Source of the DNA: Cytobacillus firmus NBRC 15306
Lineage (GTDB): Bacteria > Bacillota > Bacilli > Bacillales > Cytobacillaceae
Direction of reading: 5' to 3'
DNA: 64,000 nucleotides
NCBI RefSeq assembly: GCF_001591465.1
Contig: NZ_BCUY01000005.1
Location: 38,003-102,002, forward strand
Shown here: one piece after another, positions 1 through 10,309 of the stretch
How positions within the stretch are numbered: the first letter of the stretch is position 1
Layout of the letters: each line of letters begins with the position of its first letter
Position numbers and translations under genes: made by a program
The notes under the pieces: model-generated
The model's database searches: none
Told to the model about the DNA's origin: nothing
The model's input: the letters and a program-made list of their open reading frames with translations, nothing else

Positions 1-1517
1 TCGTCTAAATCACCGATGACTTTTTCAAAGAGATGTATTTTCTCATATAGAAGCTTCATTATGTGTTCTTCGACTGTTTTTTTCGTGGCGAAATTATAAA
101 TCATGACATCCTTTTCCTGTCCGAGACGATGGATGCGCCCAATCCTTTGTTCGAGCCGCATCGGGTTCCAGGGGAGATCAAAATTAATGATATGATTGCA
201 GAACTGAAGGTTTATTCCTTCTCCTCCCGCTTCTGTTGCAATCAGGACTTGAGCATTCTTTTGGAAAAGCTCCCTCATCCAGTCCTTTTTGCCTCTTTTA
301 AAACCACCCCTGAACGGAACCGATGTGATCCCATATTGCTTTAAAAACCACTGCAGGTACATTTGCGTTGCCCTGTATTCAGTAAAGATTATGACCTTGT
401 CATTTATTTTCTGTATTAATTCCAGTGCTTTTTGAGCTTTTGAGTTTTGCTGAACCGCTTCAACCTTTTTAATAAGGTATTGTATTTGATCCTGGAAAGC
501 TATTGGAGGCTGCTCCTGTCTTTTCAGCATATTCTGAAGCGTAAAATAGACAGCTTCTCTGCTTGAGCATGCTTCTCTTTGCAGGGTCATTACTGAAAAC
601 TGGCTGGAACCCATCCAATTTTCTTCACTCCGCAGCTCTGTTACAGCTTCATAGAGCTCACGCTCGGCCTGGGAAAATTCAATCGGTATGGTTTCCACAT
701 GCCGTTTGGTCCATTCAATCCCGGTATCTGCCCTGCGGTTGCGAATCATGACTTTGTTTACCAGTTCCTTTAGATGTGCATCATCGTTTAAAGATCGTGA
801 GTCTTTTTTATAATTCTCATAAAAAGCTGATTCATTGCCAAGATGTCCGGGTTTAAGCAGGGACACAAGATTGAAAATCTCACTGATTCGATTTTGAATG
901 GGTGTTGCTGTTAATAGGAGGCAAAACTTCTTTTTAAGGTTTTGTACAAATTCATAGTTTCTCGTTTTATTATTTTTTAGCTTGTGAGCTTCGTCTATAA
1001 TGATCAGGTCATAATCAAGGCTGTAAATAATGTCCCGATGAGGATTGCGTTTGGCTGTATCGATGGATGATACCACAACGTCGCATTGTTCCCATACATA
1101 GCTTTTCCGCTGCGCCACAGCCGGAATAAAAAATTTGCTGTTCAGCTCCATGGCCCACTGGGAAACGAGGGAAGCTGGAACGAGTATTAGGACTTTTTTT
1201 ACGAGTCCCCTGATCATATATTCCTTTAATATCAGCCCAGCTTCAATCGTTTTTCCAAGACCGACCTCATCAGCCAGGATCGCCTTGCCGTTCATGCTTT
1301 CGACTACCTGCTTGGCCACTTCCAGCTGATGGGGAAGAGGAGTAAGGTTAGGCAGATGCTTCGGAGCCTGCAAGCCTTCAAATTCAGGAATAGTTGTATG
1401 GTTCTCAACCTCAACAGCCAGTTTATAAAGCTCCCAGTTTCCCCATGGGCCGTCGTCATCAATCCTTTTTAGGAATTCATCCTGCCAGGCAGAATCAAAG
1501 CCAATTTGCACTGTCAT
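1..1517 (-). CDS. yqhH: SNF2-family helicase, YqhH-like (3' end beyond window)
   Basis: A superfamily 2 Swi2/Snf2-type ATPase that presumably remodels nucleic acid-protein complexes; no specific role is known to me. Translating the minus strand from the ATG at 1517 gives an open frame of about 505 codons to the window edge. Motif I (DEVGLGKTIEAG) lies near residue 85, followed by the DEAH box, TATP (motif III), then TEAGGEGINLQ (motif V) and QRIGRIHRLGQ (motif VI). Both helicase lobes are therefore present and only the C-terminus is missing. An AGGAGC ribosome site lies 7 bases upstream. It is divergent from the gcv operon, as yqhH is in B. subtilis. Confidence 0.9.
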   Translation of the reverse strand, partial: MTVQIGFDSAWQDEFLKRIDDDGPWGNWELYKLAVEVENHTTIPEFEGLQAPKHLPNLTPLPHQLEVAKQVVESMNGKAILADEVGLGKTIEAGLILKEYMIRGLVKKVLILVPASLVSQWAMELNSKFFIPAVAQRKSYVWEQCDVVVSSIDTAKRNPHRDIIYSLDYDLIIIDEAHKLKNNKTRNYEFVQNLKKKFCLLLTATPIQNRISEIFNLVSLLKPGHLGNESAFYENYKKDSRSLNDDAHLKELVNKVMIRNRRADTGIEWTKRHVETIPIEFSQAERELYEAVTELRSEENWMGSSQFSVMTLQREACSSREAVYFTLQNMLKRQEQPPIAFQDQIQYLIKKVEAVQQNSKAQKALELIQKINDKVIIFTEYRATQMYLQWFLKQYGITSVPFRGGFKRGKKDWMRELFQKNAQVLIATEAGGEGINLQFCNHIINFDLPWNPMRLEQRIGRIHRLGQEKDVMIYNFATKKTVEEHIMKLLYEKIHLFEKVIGDLD

Positions 1518-1704
1518 AAAAACAGCTCCTTTTATCTATATAAAGATATTGCCCAAACCTTGTTTAGGTGGTACGATGTTAATAGCTTTGAAAGTTTTGA
1601 AAGTTAACACATTACATTTAGTTAACCGAAGTAATGGATGCTTAATTTTTTCTGTTTGGTATAAGTATGACCATCTTGGAAAATTTTATAAATGCGAATG
1701 ACAA

Positions 1705-1901
1705 CAAGGGGAGAGACTACATTAGTAGCGCCGAAGGAGCAAGCATAATCTGTGAATCTCTCAGGCAAAAGAACTCTTGTTTGACGCAGCTCTGGAGAGT
1801 GCTTTTTAATAAGCCACCCAAGGGGACAGCCGGTTTCGGTAAACTTTCAGGTGCAAGGACAGAGATCTTCTCATAATTGAGGGGATACTCTGTCCTTTTT
1901 T
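1705..1901 (+). promoter_or_regulatory. Tandem glycine riboswitch with terminator, controlling gcvT-gcvPA-gcvPB
   Basis: Two consecutive aptamers of the gcvT class are visible. The first spans about 1708-1790, with GGGGAGAGAC, the GCGCCGAAGGAGCAA core and CTCTCAGGCAAAAG. The second spans about 1789-1865, with CTCTGGAGAG, CACCCAAGGGGACA and TTTCAGGTGCAAGGACAGAG. The 3' strand of the second aptamer (1855-1864, AAGGACAGAG) is also the 5' arm of a 10-bp hairpin whose partner is 1888-1897, followed by a T run to 1900, i.e. an intrinsic terminator. By analogy with B. subtilis, glycine binding favours readthrough and turns on the glycine cleavage genes that start 45 bases downstream. Confidence 0.93.
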
Positions 1902-1945
1902 ATGTTCCTAAAACAAATTTCAAGAGATTTAAGGGGGACGAGTAA

Positions 1946-3049
1946 ATGTCACAGTTAAAACGCACGCCTTTATTTGAGGTGTACAAGGATTACGGAGCAA
2001 AAACCATCGACTTCGGCGGCTGGGACCTTCCTGTACAATTTTCAAGCATTAAAGAAGAACATGAAGCAGTCCGTACAAAAGCCGGCCTTTTTGATGTATC
2101 CCATATGGGTGAAATCGAAGTGAAGGGGACAGACAGTCTTAAATACCTTCAAAAAATGATGACGAACGATATTTCCAAATTAAAGAACTCAGGTGCTCAA
2201 TATACAGCCATGTGCTATGAAAATGGCGGAACTGTTGATGATTTACTTGTCTATAAAATAGAGGATGACCACTATTTGCTGGTTGTAAATGCTTCCAATA
2301 TCGAAAAGGATTTTAACTGGCTGCAGGACCATGCTGAAGGCAATGTGGAATTGAAAAATCTTTCAGAAGATATGGCACAGCTGGCGATTCAGGGGCCGCT
2401 TGCAGAAAAAGTGCTCCAAAAGCTGGCTGGCACGAATCTGTCGGATATCGGATTTTTTAAATTCCAGCAGGATGTTGATTTGAATGGCAGGAAAGCCCTT
2501 GTCTCCAGAACTGGATATACAGGAGAAGACGGATTTGAAGTTTACTGTGATGCCAAGGATGCAGCCGCATTATGGAATGAAATTCTTGAAGCAGGCAAAG
2601 AAGAAGGCGTTCTCCCATGCGGACTTGGTGCAAGGGATACCCTTCGCTTCGAAGCCAACCTGGCACTATATGGACAGGAGCTCTCACCTGATATCACACC
2701 GCTTGAAGCAGGAATCGGCTTTGCTGTCAAGGTGAATAAAGAAGCGGATTTTATCGGAAAAGAAGTGCTTAAGAACCAAATAGAAAACGGGGTGCCGCGC
2801 AAGCTGGCCGGAATTGAAATGATAGACCGCGGTATTCCGCGCCATGGATATCCTGTATACAAGGGTGAAGAACTGATCGGGGAAGTGACAACAGGCACTC
2901 AATCTCCGACATTGAAAAAGAACATCGGCCTTGTTCTTATCAAGAAAGAGCATGCGGAGCTTGGAACTGAATTGGAAGTGGAGATTCGCGGCAAACGGCT
3001 GAAGGCCAAGATTGAAGCAACACCTTTTTACAAAAGAGAAAAGAACTAA
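1946..3049 (+). CDS. gcvT: Aminomethyltransferase (glycine cleavage T protein)
   Basis: Releases ammonia from the aminomethyl group held on the lipoylated H protein and passes the one-carbon unit to tetrahydrofolate, forming 5,10-methylene-THF. The 367-residue product has the family length (about 360-370). It shows the N-terminal [10 protein letters not shown] and [13 protein letters not shown] motifs and the [11 protein letters not shown] motif near residue 190. AAGGGGGACG precedes the ATG. It is the first gene of gcvT-gcvPA-gcvPB, controlled by the glycine riboswitch immediately upstream. Confidence 0.97.
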   Translation: MSQLKRTPLFEVYKDYGAKTIDFGGWDLPVQFSSIKEEHEAVRTKAGLFDVSHMGEIEVKGTDSLKYLQKMMTNDISKLKNSGAQYTAMCYENGGTVDDLLVYKIEDDHYLLVVNASNIEKDFNWLQDHAEGNVELKNLSEDMAQLAIQGPLAEKVLQKLAGTNLSDIGFFKFQQDVDLNGRKALVSRTGYTGEDGFEVYCDAKDAAALWNEILEAGKEEGVLPCGLGARDTLRFEANLALYGQELSPDITPLEAGIGFAVKVNKEADFIGKEVLKNQIENGVPRKLAGIEMIDRGIPRHGYPVYKGEELIGEVTTGTQSPTLKKNIGLVLIKKEHAELGTELEVEIRGKRLKAKIEATPFYKREKN

Positions 3050-3065
3050 CCGGGGGGAGAAAATG

Positions 3066-4412
3066 ATGAAACATCGCTATTTACCGATGACAGAGTCTGA
3101 CCAGAAAGCAATGCTTGAGAAAATCGGCGTCAGTTCTGTGGAAGAATTATTCAGTGATATTCCCGAGAGTGTAAGATTTAAGGGCGAATATAAAATCAAG
3201 CCGGCGAAATCAGAGACAGCCTTACTGAAAGAGCTTACTAAAATGGCTCATAAAAATGCTGATCTTCGCACAAATACATCTTTCCTTGGTGCGGGAGTTT
3301 ATGATCATTACATGCCGGTCATTGTCGATCATGTTTTATCCCGTTCAGAGTTTTATACTGCCTATACTCCTTACCAGCCGGAAATTTCCCAGGGAGAGCT
3401 GCAGGCAATTTTCGAATTTCAGACCATGATCTGTGAATTAACAGGAATGGATGTTGCCAACTCATCCATGTATGATGGCGGAACTGCTCTTGCTGAAGCA
3501 GCCATGCTAAGCGCAGGCAGCACGCGCCGGAAGAAAATACTAATCTCAAGCGCAGTTCACCCTGAATCGAAGGAAGTAGTCAAAACATACGCAAAGGGCC
3601 AGTATATTGAAGTGATTGAGATTCCTCATAAAGATGGAACTACGGACCTTGAAGCCCTAAATGAAATGATTGGCGATGACATCGCAGCTGTGATTGTACA
3701 GTACCCTAACTTTTTTGGGAGAGTCGAGCCTTTAAAAGAGCTTGAGGAAATTATTCATGCCCACAAGGCCATGTTTGTTGTTTCAAGCAACCCGCTTGCT
3801 CTTGGCGCGCTTACTCCTCCAGGGAAATTCGGTGCAGACATCGTAGCAGGAGATGCTCAGGTTTTCGGTATTCCTACTGCCTTTGGAGGCCCTCATTGCG
3901 GATATTTTGCCGTAACATCCAAGCTGATGAGAAAAGTGCCGGGACGTCTTGTCGGACAAACAGTAGATGATCAGGGACGCCGCGGTTTCGTGCTTACCCT
4001 TCAGGCGCGTGAACAGCATATACGCCGTGATAAGGCAACATCCAATATCTGTTCCAATCAGGCACTCAACGCACTGGCGGCATCTGTAGCGATGACTGCT
4101 CTCGGCAAGAAGGGCGTAAAGGAAATGGCTGCTGCCAATATGCAAAAAGCCCATTATGCAAAACAGCAATTCAAGGCCGCCGGCTTTGAAGTCCCATTCG
4201 AAGGCCCTTCATTTAATGAATTCGTCATCAAACTGAATAAGCCTGTTAAGGAAGTTAATCAAAAGCTCCTTGAAAAGGACATTATTGGCGGTTACGATTT
4301 GGGCAGAGATTATGCTGACCTGAAAAATCATATGCTTGTTGCTGTAACGGAATTGAGAACGAAGGAAGAAATCGATGCATTCGTTAAAGAAATGGGGGAT
4401 TACCATGCATAA
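3066..4412 (+). CDS. gcvPA: Glycine dehydrogenase (decarboxylating) subunit 1
   Basis: N-terminal half of the split P protein of the glycine cleavage complex. It pairs with GcvPB to decarboxylate glycine and load the aminomethyl group on lipoyl-H protein. The start at 3066 (second of two adjacent ATGs, 3063 and 3066) lies 6 bases after GGGGGGAG and gives 448 residues, the length known in B. subtilis. The beginning [12 protein letters not shown] and the [19 protein letters not shown] segment are typical of the family. The PLP lysine is carried by the partner, not here. It begins 16 bases after gcvT and overlaps gcvPB by 8 bases, so translation is probably coupled. Confidence 0.96.
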   Translation: MKHRYLPMTESDQKAMLEKIGVSSVEELFSDIPESVRFKGEYKIKPAKSETALLKELTKMAHKNADLRTNTSFLGAGVYDHYMPVIVDHVLSRSEFYTAYTPYQPEISQGELQAIFEFQTMICELTGMDVANSSMYDGGTALAEAAMLSAGSTRRKKILISSAVHPESKEVVKTYAKGQYIEVIEIPHKDGTTDLEALNEMIGDDIAAVIVQYPNFFGRVEPLKELEEIIHAHKAMFVVSSNPLALGALTPPGKFGADIVAGDAQVFGIPTAFGGPHCGYFAVTSKLMRKVPGRLVGQTVDDQGRRGFVLTLQAREQHIRRDKATSNICSNQALNALAASVAMTALGKKGVKEMAAANMQKAHYAKQQFKAAGFEVPFEGPSFNEFVIKLNKPVKEVNQKLLEKDIIGGYDLGRDYADLKNHMLVAVTELRTKEEIDAFVKEMGDYHA

Positions 4413-5868
4413 GGAAGATCAGCCACTCATCTTTGAATTAAGCACAGAAGGCCGTATCGGCTACAGCCTGCCGGAGATGGATATTCCGGAAATTGACCTG
4501 GGCGAGCTTCTTCCTGAGGGTTATCTGCGAGAAGAAGAGCCTGAGCTGCCGGAAGTGTCAGAACTTGATATCATGCGCCACTATACTGCACTTTCCAAAC
4601 GAAATCATGGTGTTGATTCGGGATTTTATCCACTTGGATCCTGCACAATGAAATATAATCCTAAAATCAATGAGAATGTAGCGCGCTTCAACGGTTTTGC
4701 CCACTTACACCCGCTGCAGGATGAAAGCTCTGTTCAGGGTGCGCTGGAATTAATGTATGATCTGCAGGAGCACCTGATTGAAATTACAGGAATGGATGAA
4801 GTGACACTTCAGCCGGCTGCAGGAGCGCACGGGGAATGGACTGGATTAATGATGATCCGTTCTTATCATGAAGCGAATGGCGATACCAAACGCACTAAAG
4901 TTGTCGTTCCTGACTCTGCCCACGGAACAAATCCGGCATCCGCAACTGTTGCAGGCTTTGAAACAGTAACGGTTAAATCGGATGAAAATGGGTTGGTGGA
5001 TTTGGAGGACCTGAGAAGAGTGGTTGGTGAGGATACTGCTGCTCTTATGCTGACTAACCCGAACACATTAGGGTTGTTTGAAGAAAACATTCTTGAAATG
5101 GCAGAGATTGTTCACAGTGCCGGCGGAAAGCTTTACTATGATGGAGCTAACCTGAATGCTGTACTTTCAAAGGCACGCCCTGGAGACATGGGATTTGATG
5201 TTGTTCACCTTAATCTTCATAAAACATTTACAGGACCGCATGGGGGCGGCGGACCGGGATCTGGCCCTGTAGGCGTAAAAGCGGATCTGATCCCATACCT
5301 TCCGAAGCCTGTTTTAGTTAAGAATGGTGACCAGTATGAATTTGATTATGACCGCCCGCAATCAATCGGCCGCGTGAAACCGTATTATGGAAACTTCGGC
5401 ATCAATGTCCGGGCTTATACTTATATCCGTACTATGGGGCCGGATGGCCTGAAGGCAGTTACGGAAAATGCGGTACTAAACGCAAACTATATGATGAGAA
5501 GGCTTGAGCCATTCTTTGACCTGCCATTTGACAGACATTGCAAGCATGAATTCGTTTTAAGCGGCAAGCGTCAGAAGAAGCTTGGCGTGCGTACTTTGGA
5601 TATTGCCAAGCGCCTTCTTGACTTTGGCTATCATCCGCCAACCATCTACTTCCCTCTTAACGTGGAAGAGTGCATCATGATAGAGCCGACAGAAACAGAA
5701 TCTAAAGAAACCCTGGACGCTTTTGTTGACGCTATGATTCAAATTGCAAAAGAAGCTGAGGAAAACCCTGAGATTGTTCAGGAAGCACCTCATACAACAG
5801 TGATTGGCCGTCTGGATGAAACCATGGCTGCAAGAAAGCCGGTTCTCCGTTACCAACAAAAACAATAA
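4405..5868 (+). CDS. gcvPB: Glycine dehydrogenase (decarboxylating) subunit 2
   Basis: C-terminal half of the P protein and carrier of the pyridoxal phosphate. The PLP-binding lysine sits in [17 protein letters not shown], preceded by DGANLNAVL. The ATG at 4405 lies inside the end of gcvPA, with GGGGG 6 bases upstream, and gives 487 residues (family about 485-490). Starting further upstream would only extend into gcvPA coding sequence. It ends the operon; a strong terminator follows 8 bases after the stop. The reaction is glycine decarboxylation in the cytoplasm together with GcvT, GcvH and lipoamide dehydrogenase, none of the last two being adjacent here. Confidence 0.96.
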   Translation: MHKEDQPLIFELSTEGRIGYSLPEMDIPEIDLGELLPEGYLREEEPELPEVSELDIMRHYTALSKRNHGVDSGFYPLGSCTMKYNPKINENVARFNGFAHLHPLQDESSVQGALELMYDLQEHLIEITGMDEVTLQPAAGAHGEWTGLMMIRSYHEANGDTKRTKVVVPDSAHGTNPASATVAGFETVTVKSDENGLVDLEDLRRVVGEDTAALMLTNPNTLGLFEENILEMAEIVHSAGGKLYYDGANLNAVLSKARPGDMGFDVVHLNLHKTFTGPHGGGGPGSGPVGVKADLIPYLPKPVLVKNGDQYEFDYDRPQSIGRVKPYYGNFGINVRAYTYIRTMGPDGLKAVTENAVLNANYMMRRLEPFFDLPFDRHCKHEFVLSGKRQKKLGVRTLDIAKRLLDFGYHPPTIYFPLNVEECIMIEPTETESKETLDAFVDAMIQIAKEAEENPEIVQEAPHTTVIGRLDETMAARKPVLRYQQKQ

Positions 5869-5875
5869 TAAACAG

Positions 5876-5904
5876 AGGCCCCGTCAAACTGACGGGGCCT
5901 TTTC
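5876..5904 (+). terminator. Intrinsic terminator of the gcv operon
   Basis: An 11-bp perfect stem (AGGCCCCGTCA with TGACGGGGCCT, loop AAC) followed by TTTT. It lies between convergent gcvPB and yqhL and may also help end yqhL, though the T run on that strand is poor. Confidence 0.9.
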
Positions 5905-5915
5905 AAATAACACTA

Positions 5916-6299
5916 TTATTTTTTCGCCTTCACTTTTCCGGACCATTTTTTAAACCCGCCCTGCAGGTGTGAAAGGTCTTTATAGCCTTTACGGTGCAAA
6001 AACTGGGCAGCTCTCGCACTTCTCATGCCGCTCTGGCAATATAAGTAGACTGGCTTGTCCGGACGCAATTCTTTCATGCGCATTTTCATTTGTGAAAGCG
6101 GTATATTGCGTGCACCTAAAATATGGCCGTTTTCAAATTCATTTGGTTCGCGAACATCGATTAACTGGGCTTTTCTATAGCCTTCTCTAAACTGGTCTTC
6201 AGTAAGCGTTTTAACAATTCGGCGCTGATAAAACCATGTTATGACAGAATAGGTAATGATTGCACCCAAAATGATAAGAATGAAATAAAGTGTTTCCAA
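5916..6299 (-). CDS. yqhL: Membrane-anchored rhodanese-domain protein, YqhL
   Basis: Single rhodanese domain behind one N-terminal membrane segment (residues about 4-23), 127 residues in all. The catalytic cysteine is in the loop YCQSGMRSA (about residue 89), of the CxxGxR form, so it is likely an active sulfur- or persulfide-handling enzyme facing the cytoplasm. The substrate is not known from sequence. It is convergent with the gcv operon and divergent from lipM, as in B. subtilis. AGGAGA lies upstream of the ATG on the minus strand. Confidence 0.9.
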   Translation of the reverse strand: METLYFILIILGAIITYSVITWFYQRRIVKTLTEDQFREGYRKAQLIDVREPNEFENGHILGARNIPLSQMKMRMKELRPDKPVYLYCQSGMRSARAAQFLHRKGYKDLSHLQGGFKKWSGKVKAKK

Positions 6300-6481
6300 T
6301 ATGTCTTTCTCCTTTCACGCATAGGTAAGCCAACTAATATTATATAAGTCTTTCCTGATTGGAGTAAAGGAAATCAGGTAAATTTGTTCTGGAAATTCAA
6401 CTTGCTTTATATTTCATTGGAATTTTGTTAGACTAATAACCGCAAATGACCAGTTAAAGAAATTGAAAATGAGGGTTACAT

Positions 6482-7318
6482 ATGACTAAAGAAGTGTGGC
6501 GGTTTATCGATTCAGGAGAAGGTTCGCCTTCTTTTAATATGGCTTTGGATGAAGCCTTGCTTGATTGGAACAGTGAGGGGAAGATGCCACCTGTAATCCG
6601 GTTTTACGGCTGGAATCCCGCAACTCTTTCAATTGGATACTTCCAAAAGGTTGAAAAAGAAATAGATGTGGAAGCAGTGAAGCAGCATGGCCTGGGATTT
6701 GTCCGCAGACCAACAGGCGGAAGAGGGGTGCTGCACGAACATGAACTCACCTACAGTGTCATCGTTCCTGAAGCCCATCCCGAAATGCCAAGTACAGTAA
6801 CTGAAGCATACAGAGTCATTTCTGAAGGAATTCTAAAAGGTTTTCACGCTCTGGGGATGGAAGCTTATTTTGCTGTACCAAAGACGGCTGAAGAAAGGGA
6901 CTCTCTAAAAAATCCAAGATCTGCTGTTTGTTTTGATGCCCCAAGCTGGTATGAACTTGTTGTAGAAGGCCGTAAAGTAGCAGGGAGTGCACAAACAAGA
7001 CAAAAAGGTGTAATCCTTCAGCATGGCTCTATTTTGCTTGATTTGGATGAAGACAAGCTGTTCAGCTTATTCAAATATCCTAATGACCGGGTAAAAGAGA
7101 GAATGCAAAAGGCTTTTAAAAATAAAGCAGTTGCCATAAATGAGCTGACAGCAGAAAATATTACTCTTAAACAGGCTAAGGCAGCTTTCAGGAAGGGGTT
7201 TGAGGAAGGCCTGGACATTGTACTGGAACCTTACGAGCTCTCAGAAGAAGAGATGGCATATGTACAAAAAATCGCAAAAGAACGATATGAAAGCGATGAC
7301 TGGAACTATAAGAGATAA
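6482..7318 (+). CDS. lipM: Octanoyltransferase LipM
   Basis: Transfers octanoyl groups from acyl-carrier protein to the glycine cleavage H protein, the first step of lipoate assembly in Bacillus. The 278-residue length equals that of B. subtilis LipM. The biotin/lipoate ligase fold motif [18 protein letters not shown] (residues 75-92) is present, and the nucleophilic cysteine falls at position 150 ([12 protein letters not shown]), exactly as in LipM. The lysine motif GRKVAGSAQ follows. Its position next to the gcv genes fits: H protein is the relay for lipoate to the 2-oxoacid dehydrogenases, one of which (bkd) is also in this window. Confidence 0.95.
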   Translation: MTKEVWRFIDSGEGSPSFNMALDEALLDWNSEGKMPPVIRFYGWNPATLSIGYFQKVEKEIDVEAVKQHGLGFVRRPTGGRGVLHEHELTYSVIVPEAHPEMPSTVTEAYRVISEGILKGFHALGMEAYFAVPKTAEERDSLKNPRSAVCFDAPSWYELVVEGRKVAGSAQTRQKGVILQHGSILLDLDEDKLFSLFKYPNDRVKERMQKAFKNKAVAINELTAENITLKQAKAAFRKGFEEGLDIVLEPYELSEEEMAYVQKIAKERYESDDWNYKR

Positions 7319-7345
7319 AAGCGTCTAAGTCGCTTTTTCTCTTTT
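7317..7345 (+). terminator. Weak terminator after lipM
   Basis: AAAAGCG pairs with CGCTTTT across a 7-base loop, then TTTCTCTTTTTT. The stem is short, but the T-rich tail and the position directly after the lipM stop suggest termination. Confidence 0.55.
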
Positions 7346-7472
7346 TTAATGAATAATTTTCCAATTGCTGCTCTGAAAAAGTGCAAGCTTCAAAATATGT
7401 TAAAATTTATCGTTAATTGTCGGAAATCGGCTGTTAACTCTGTTTTTCTTTAAATTTTAGTATATTTTAAGT

Positions 7473-7549
7473 TTGACAAAATCAGATTCAGTTGAATCAG
7501 ACACAATATGTAGTGGTGTCGAAAATATTTAGGACACTATATATTGATT
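7473..7549 (+). promoter_or_regulatory. Paired NrdR boxes with a 0A-box-like 7-mer upstream of the RNR gene
   Basis: Two copies of the NrdR box (consensus ACACWATATATWGTGT) occur at 7501-7516 (ACACAATATGTAGTGG) and 7534-7549 (ACACTATATATTGATT), 33 bases or about three helical turns apart, the arrangement NrdR normally uses to repress ribonucleotide reductase genes. A TTGACA (7473-7478) precedes them and may be a -35 element, but no good -10 is visible at 17 bases. TGTCGAA, the Spo0A box core, lies between the two boxes at 7517-7523. The stretch 7319-7666 otherwise holds the weak lipM terminator and a leader of about 100 bases. I see no cobalamin riboswitch. Confidence 0.75.
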
Positions 7550-7666
7550 TTGAGGTTTGAGTTATGGTAACTTTAGGGTACTCTTTTAAAACAGATAGAT
7601 TTACCCTATCTGACAGAATACTTACACACATTAATTAGATAATTGAATTTAGAAGGAGTTGTAACA

Positions 7667-10228
7667 ATGTCTGTTGCTCTAGGACAAAAAATGAAATTGA
7701 ACATTGAACGTTTAAACAAGGACATCCGTCTCTTTCCTCAGGTTCACCCAGTAACCTCAGATATGAAAATGACCCACAAAGGTGTTTCCCGCTTGGTTAT
7801 GCTAGATCGCTATACCTTCAAAGACACCGAGAAAGTGACGCTCACAAACGGTGACTTTGTTGTCCTCACCATTAAGGAAGATCCGAAATTTCCTGCACGC
7901 GGCTTAGGCTACATCCTCGATATTGACTGGGAAAACAAGACTGCCAAGGTTTTAGTAGAGGAAGATTACAGAGGGGTGCTGGATGATCCGGAAGAATCGA
8001 GAACAGGCATTATTACAAAGCCTCTTGATGTAATCGAGAAGCCTTTGGAAATCTACTATGAGCAAATCGCCAAGCGTAACGCAACAGGCCTGGCATCTGT
8101 TGAGAAAACCGAAGAAAAGAAAAAAGAATGGTTTGAAAAATTCTATCAGGAATTGAAAAACTTGAATTTCATTCCGGCTGGCCGCGTATTGTATGGAGCG
8201 GGTGCCGACACAGATGTTACGTATTTCAACTGCTACGTAATGCCATTCGTACAGGACTCCCGTGAAGGAATTTCCGAACACCGCAAGCAGGTAATGGAAA
8301 TCATGAGCCGAGGCGGAGGAGTTGGGACAAATGGTTCAACCCTAAGACCGCGCAACACACTGGCTAAAGGAGTAAACGGCAAGTCATCGGGTTCCGTATC
8401 CTGGCTTGATGATATTGCGAAGCTTACACACCTTGTGGAGCAGGGAGGTTCCCGCAGAGGTGCTCAGATGATTATGCTGGCAGACTGGCATCCGGACATT
8501 ATCGAATTCATCATCTCGAAAATGCAAAACCCAAGAATACTGCGATTCCTTCTTGAAAATACAAATGATGAAACAATAAAAAAATATGCTAAAGAAAAAT
8601 TAAAATTCACTCCATTTACTGAACAGGAAATTGCCATGTACCAGGGTATTATTAATTACAAGAGCATTCCTGGCTATGGCGGGTTCAGTGATAAAATCAT
8701 AAAGGATGCTGAAGAAAAACTGGAGACTGGCGGTACTTACAGTGTTCATAATTCTGAATTCCTTACTGGGGCAAACATTTCAGTCTGCCTGACAAAAGAA
8801 TTTATGGATGCAGTTGAAAATGATGCAGAATACGAGCTTCGCTTCCCAGATGTTGAATCATATGATGCTGATACCATGAAAACCTACAACGAAGAGTGGC
8901 ATAAAGTCGGTGACGTCAGAGAATGGGGAAAACTTGGCTATAAAGTCCGTGTTCACCGCAAAATCAAAGCGAAAGAACTTTGGAACCTGATTAATATCTG
9001 TGCAACATACTCAGCAGAGCCAGGTATTTTCTTTATTGATAATGCCAACGACATGACCAATGCACAGGCTTATGGACAAAGGGTTGTAGCAACAAATCCA
9101 TGTGGTGAACAGCCACTCGCACCATATTCTGTCTGCAACCTTGCAGCTGTGAACCTTGCAGAAATGGCAGATAAGGAGAATAAGACCGTTAACTTTGAAA
9201 AGCTGAAGCGTACTGTTGAAGTAGGAGTACGTATGCAGGACAACGTAATAGATGCTACACCATACTTCCTCGAAGAAAACAAAAAGCAGGCATTAGGCGA
9301 GCGCCGTGTTGGTCTTGGCGTTATGGGGCTTCATGATCTGCTGATCTATTGTGAAACAGAATATGGTTCTGAAGAAGGCAATGTGCTGATTGACAAAGTC
9401 TTCGAAACCATTGCAACAACAGCTTACAAAGCTTCTGTAGAGCTTGCGAAGGAAAAAGGGAGCTTCCCATTCTTAACAGGTGACAATCCTGAAGAAACAA
9501 ATCGCCTGCGCAAAGCTTTTACAGAAACAGGTTTCATGCAGAAAATGCCAGAAGATATCCGTGAATCCATTTTAGATAGCGGAATCCGTAATTCACATCT
9601 GCTGACTGTTGCTCCTACTGGATCCACAGGTACCATGGTTGGAGTATCTACAGGTCTTGAACCATATTTCTCCTTCTCATACTTCAGAAGCGGCCGCTTA
9701 GGCAAGTTCATTGAAGTGAAGGCAGATATTGTTCAGGAATATTTAGACCGCAATCCGGATGCAGATCCTAATAATCTGCCTGAATGGTTTGTGGCAGCGA
9801 TGGATCTTGCTCCAGAAGCGCACGCAGATGTTCAATGTGTGATTCAGCGCTGGATTGACAGCTCCATCAGTAAAACTGTCAACGCACCGAAAGGCTACAG
9901 TGTTGAACAGGTTGAGCAGGTTTATGAACGTTTATACCGCGGCGGAGCAAAGGGCGGAACAGTATATGTCGACGGATCACGCGATTCTCAAGTATTGACG
10001 CTGAAAGCAGAAGAGAACAGCTTTGATGGTACTGATACAGTCAAAAAAGAAAAATCAAAGCAGCATGTTGTGCTGGTTGATACAATCAGTGACCTGCGTT
10101 CCACCGATGTAACAATCGGTTCAGAAGTAGGCAATACATGCCCGGTATGCCGCAAAGGAAAAGTCAAAGAAATCGGCGGCTGCAATACTTGCACAAACTG
10201 TAATGCACAGCTGAAATGCGGTTTATAA
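7667..10228 (+). CDS. nrdJ: Class II (adenosylcobalamin-dependent) ribonucleotide reductase
   Basis: Reduces ribonucleotides to deoxyribonucleotides using AdoCbl to generate the thiyl radical, so it works without oxygen or an NrdB subunit. The 853-residue product has the FNCYVMPFVQDSREG segment, the NPCGEQPLAPYSVCNLAAVNL active-site region (near residue 487), the APTGSTGT motif, and a C-terminal cysteine cluster (CPVC, CNTC, CNAQLKCG) of the zinc-ribbon/redox-tail type. There is no N-terminal ATP cone. AGAAGGAG lies 7 bases before the ATG at 7667, which decides against starts further upstream. No class I genes are adjacent. Control by NrdR is implied by the two boxes upstream. Confidence 0.93.
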   Translation: MSVALGQKMKLNIERLNKDIRLFPQVHPVTSDMKMTHKGVSRLVMLDRYTFKDTEKVTLTNGDFVVLTIKEDPKFPARGLGYILDIDWENKTAKVLVEEDYRGVLDDPEESRTGIITKPLDVIEKPLEIYYEQIAKRNATGLASVEKTEEKKKEWFEKFYQELKNLNFIPAGRVLYGAGADTDVTYFNCYVMPFVQDSREGISEHRKQVMEIMSRGGGVGTNGSTLRPRNTLAKGVNGKSSGSVSWLDDIAKLTHLVEQGGSRRGAQMIMLADWHPDIIEFIISKMQNPRILRFLLENTNDETIKKYAKEKLKFTPFTEQEIAMYQGIINYKSIPGYGGFSDKIIKDAEEKLETGGTYSVHNSEFLTGANISVCLTKEFMDAVENDAEYELRFPDVESYDADTMKTYNEEWHKVGDVREWGKLGYKVRVHRKIKAKELWNLINICATYSAEPGIFFIDNANDMTNAQAYGQRVVATNPCGEQPLAPYSVCNLAAVNLAEMADKENKTVNFEKLKRTVEVGVRMQDNVIDATPYFLEENKKQALGERRVGLGVMGLHDLLIYCETEYGSEEGNVLIDKVFETIATTAYKASVELAKEKGSFPFLTGDNPEETNRLRKAFTETGFMQKMPEDIRESILDSGIRNSHLLTVAPTGSTGTMVGVSTGLEPYFSFSYFRSGRLGKFIEVKADIVQEYLDRNPDADPNNLPEWFVAAMDLAPEAHADVQCVIQRWIDSSISKTVNAPKGYSVEQVEQVYERLYRGGAKGGTVYVDGSRDSQVLTLKAEENSFDGTDTVKKEKSKQHVVLVDTISDLRSTDVTIGSEVGNTCPVCRKGKVKEIGGCNTCTNCNAQLKCGL

Positions 10229-10248
10229 AAATAAATGAAACGAATGAG

Positions 10249-10284
10249 AGAAGATGGAAATAATTGTTCCATCTTCTTTTTTTG
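10249..10284 (+). terminator. Intrinsic terminator after the RNR gene
   Basis: AGAAGATGGAA pairs with TTCCATCTTCT (11 bp, loop of 7 bases) and is followed by a T run. It isolates the reductase from splB. Confidence 0.9.
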
Positions 10285-10302
10285 CTGCTCGTTTATTTGG
10301 CT

Positions 10303-10309
10303 CATACTA
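10303..10309 (+). promoter_or_regulatory. Sigma-G-like -10 element before splB
   Basis: CATACTA matches the -10 consensus of sigma-G promoters exactly and sits 62 bases before the splB ATG. A matching -35 is not evident at 17-18 bases upstream, where the sequence is the T run of the preceding terminator, so this is a suggestion supported mainly by the known forespore expression of spl in Bacillus. Confidence 0.4.

Noticed and set aside
63..1329. Plus-strand frames of 62-93 codons
   Set aside because: They are shadows of the minus-strand SNF2 helicase, which has all its motifs in order.
1588..1626. TTGAAAGT pair and two GTTAAC sites 18 bases apart before the glycine riboswitch
   Set aside because: Short and AT-rich; could be chance and there is no known regulator to match.
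1667..1876. 69-codon plus-strand reading frame
   Set aside because: It lies within the glycine riboswitch; there is no ribosome site and the sequence is explained by RNA structure.
7319..7666. Cobalamin riboswitch before the B12-dependent RNR gene
   Set aside because: No B12 box or the expected multi-stem core could be found; the region is AT-rich with NrdR boxes instead.
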